From Nocardioides sp. (GTDB taxonomy: Bacteria > Actinomycetota > Actinomycetes > Propionibacteriales > Nocardioidaceae): a stretch of DNA of 5,351 nucleotides. The position numbers and the translations under genes were made by a program. The notes under the pieces were generated by a model that saw only the letters and a list, made by a program, of their open reading frames with translations, was not told the DNA's origin and ran no database searches. Positions 5,280 through 5,351 of the stretch are shown here, piece after piece; the first letter of the stretch is position 1; each line of letters opens with the position of its first letter. The stretch spans positions 12,462 to 17,812 of the forward strand of contig DOWL01000072.1 of assembly GCA_003519585.1 (NCBI GenBank). Reading direction: 5' to 3'.

Positions 5280-5351
5280 TAGCGGGGGCGGGATTCGAAC
5301 CCGCGACACCACGATTATGAGCCGTGTGCTCTAACCACCTGAGCTACCCCG
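5280..5351 (-). tRNA. tRNA-Met (anticodon CAT), first two bases beyond window edge
   Basis: Read leftward from 5351: CGGGG of the acceptor strand, TA, the D-stem GCTC/GAGC, the anticodon stem CACGG/TCGTG with the loop CTCATAA (5321-5315; anticodon CAT at 5319-5317), variable loop GTGTC, T-arm GCGGG-TTCGAAT-CCCGC, then CCCCGCT and discriminator A at 5280. Two 5' bases are missing. After the discriminator the sequence reads CAG, so CCA is not encoded. The anticodon stem lacks the three consecutive G-C pairs of initiator tRNA, so it is most likely elongator tRNA-Met; a lysidine-modified tRNA-Ile cannot be fully excluded from sequence. Position upstream of rpmG matches actinobacterial synteny. 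Confidence 0.94.

Noticed and set aside
5004..5312. Upstream extension of the hadA-like protein
   Set aside because: It translates across rpmG and tRNA-Met in another register, exceeds the family length by about 100 residues and has no hot-dog-fold resemblance.
5280..5351. Initiator tRNA-fMet
   Set aside because: The anticodon stem is CACGG/TCGTG rather than the three G-C pairs diagnostic of initiators.
1..5351. CRISPR array, insertion sequence, prophage or integration site at the tRNA genes
   Set aside because: No regularly spaced repeats, transposase or integrase motifs, or duplicated tRNA 3' ends are visible; gene order is that of a conserved core-chromosome region.

Overview
This window is high-GC chromosomal DNA from an actinobacterium. 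GTG and TTG starts are common, genes overlap by a few bases, and the codon usage is strongly GC-biased. The gene content and order resemble a conserved housekeeping neighbourhood of Streptomyces, Nocardioides and Mycobacterium: tRNA-Met, rpmG, two small MaoC/HadA-HadB-type hot-dog proteins and murB on one side, and tRNA-Trp (usually followed by secE-nusG) on the other. The comparison is from memory. A Nocardioides-like (Propionibacteriales) host is my best guess, but the sequence alone does not prove the genus.

Layout: a 3'-truncated tRNA-Trp gene lies at the left edge on the minus strand. Next comes a roughly 145-base leader with several short possible hairpins. It precedes a plus-strand cluster of three genes: an Rv3722c/AspT-type aspartate aminotransferase, an adenosine-deaminase-family enzyme that overlaps it by 8 bases and starts at TTG, and a small DUF4190-like membrane protein. 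This cluster converges on a minus-strand cluster. The 149-base gap between them (3046-3194) contains a series of inverted repeats and is probably a transcription-termination zone for both sides.

Reading leftward from the right edge, the minus strand carries tRNA-Met, rpmG (ribosomal protein L33, only 56 codons and hidden inside a longer overlapping frame), a strong terminator-like hairpin, then hadA-like, hadB-like and murB. These last three are tightly coupled: hadA/hadB share an ATGA overlap and hadB/murB overlap by 8 bases. A TATGTT hexamer lies 6 bases before the hadA ATG, which suggests a leaderless transcript starting just after the rpmG terminator.

Functions: the region joins translation (two tRNAs, L33), amino-acid/nitrogen metabolism (aspartate transamination), purine or modified-nucleoside deamination, a fatty-acyl dehydratase-type heterodimer and an essential peptidoglycan-precursor step (MurB). 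No mobile element, CRISPR array, phage gene or evident novel system is present. The items most worth a second look are the substituted active-site Asp in the deaminase, the fourth zinc-site position of L33 (Asp instead of Cys), the hairpin series in the convergent gap, the structured aminotransferase leader and the leaderless hadA promoter abutting a terminator.
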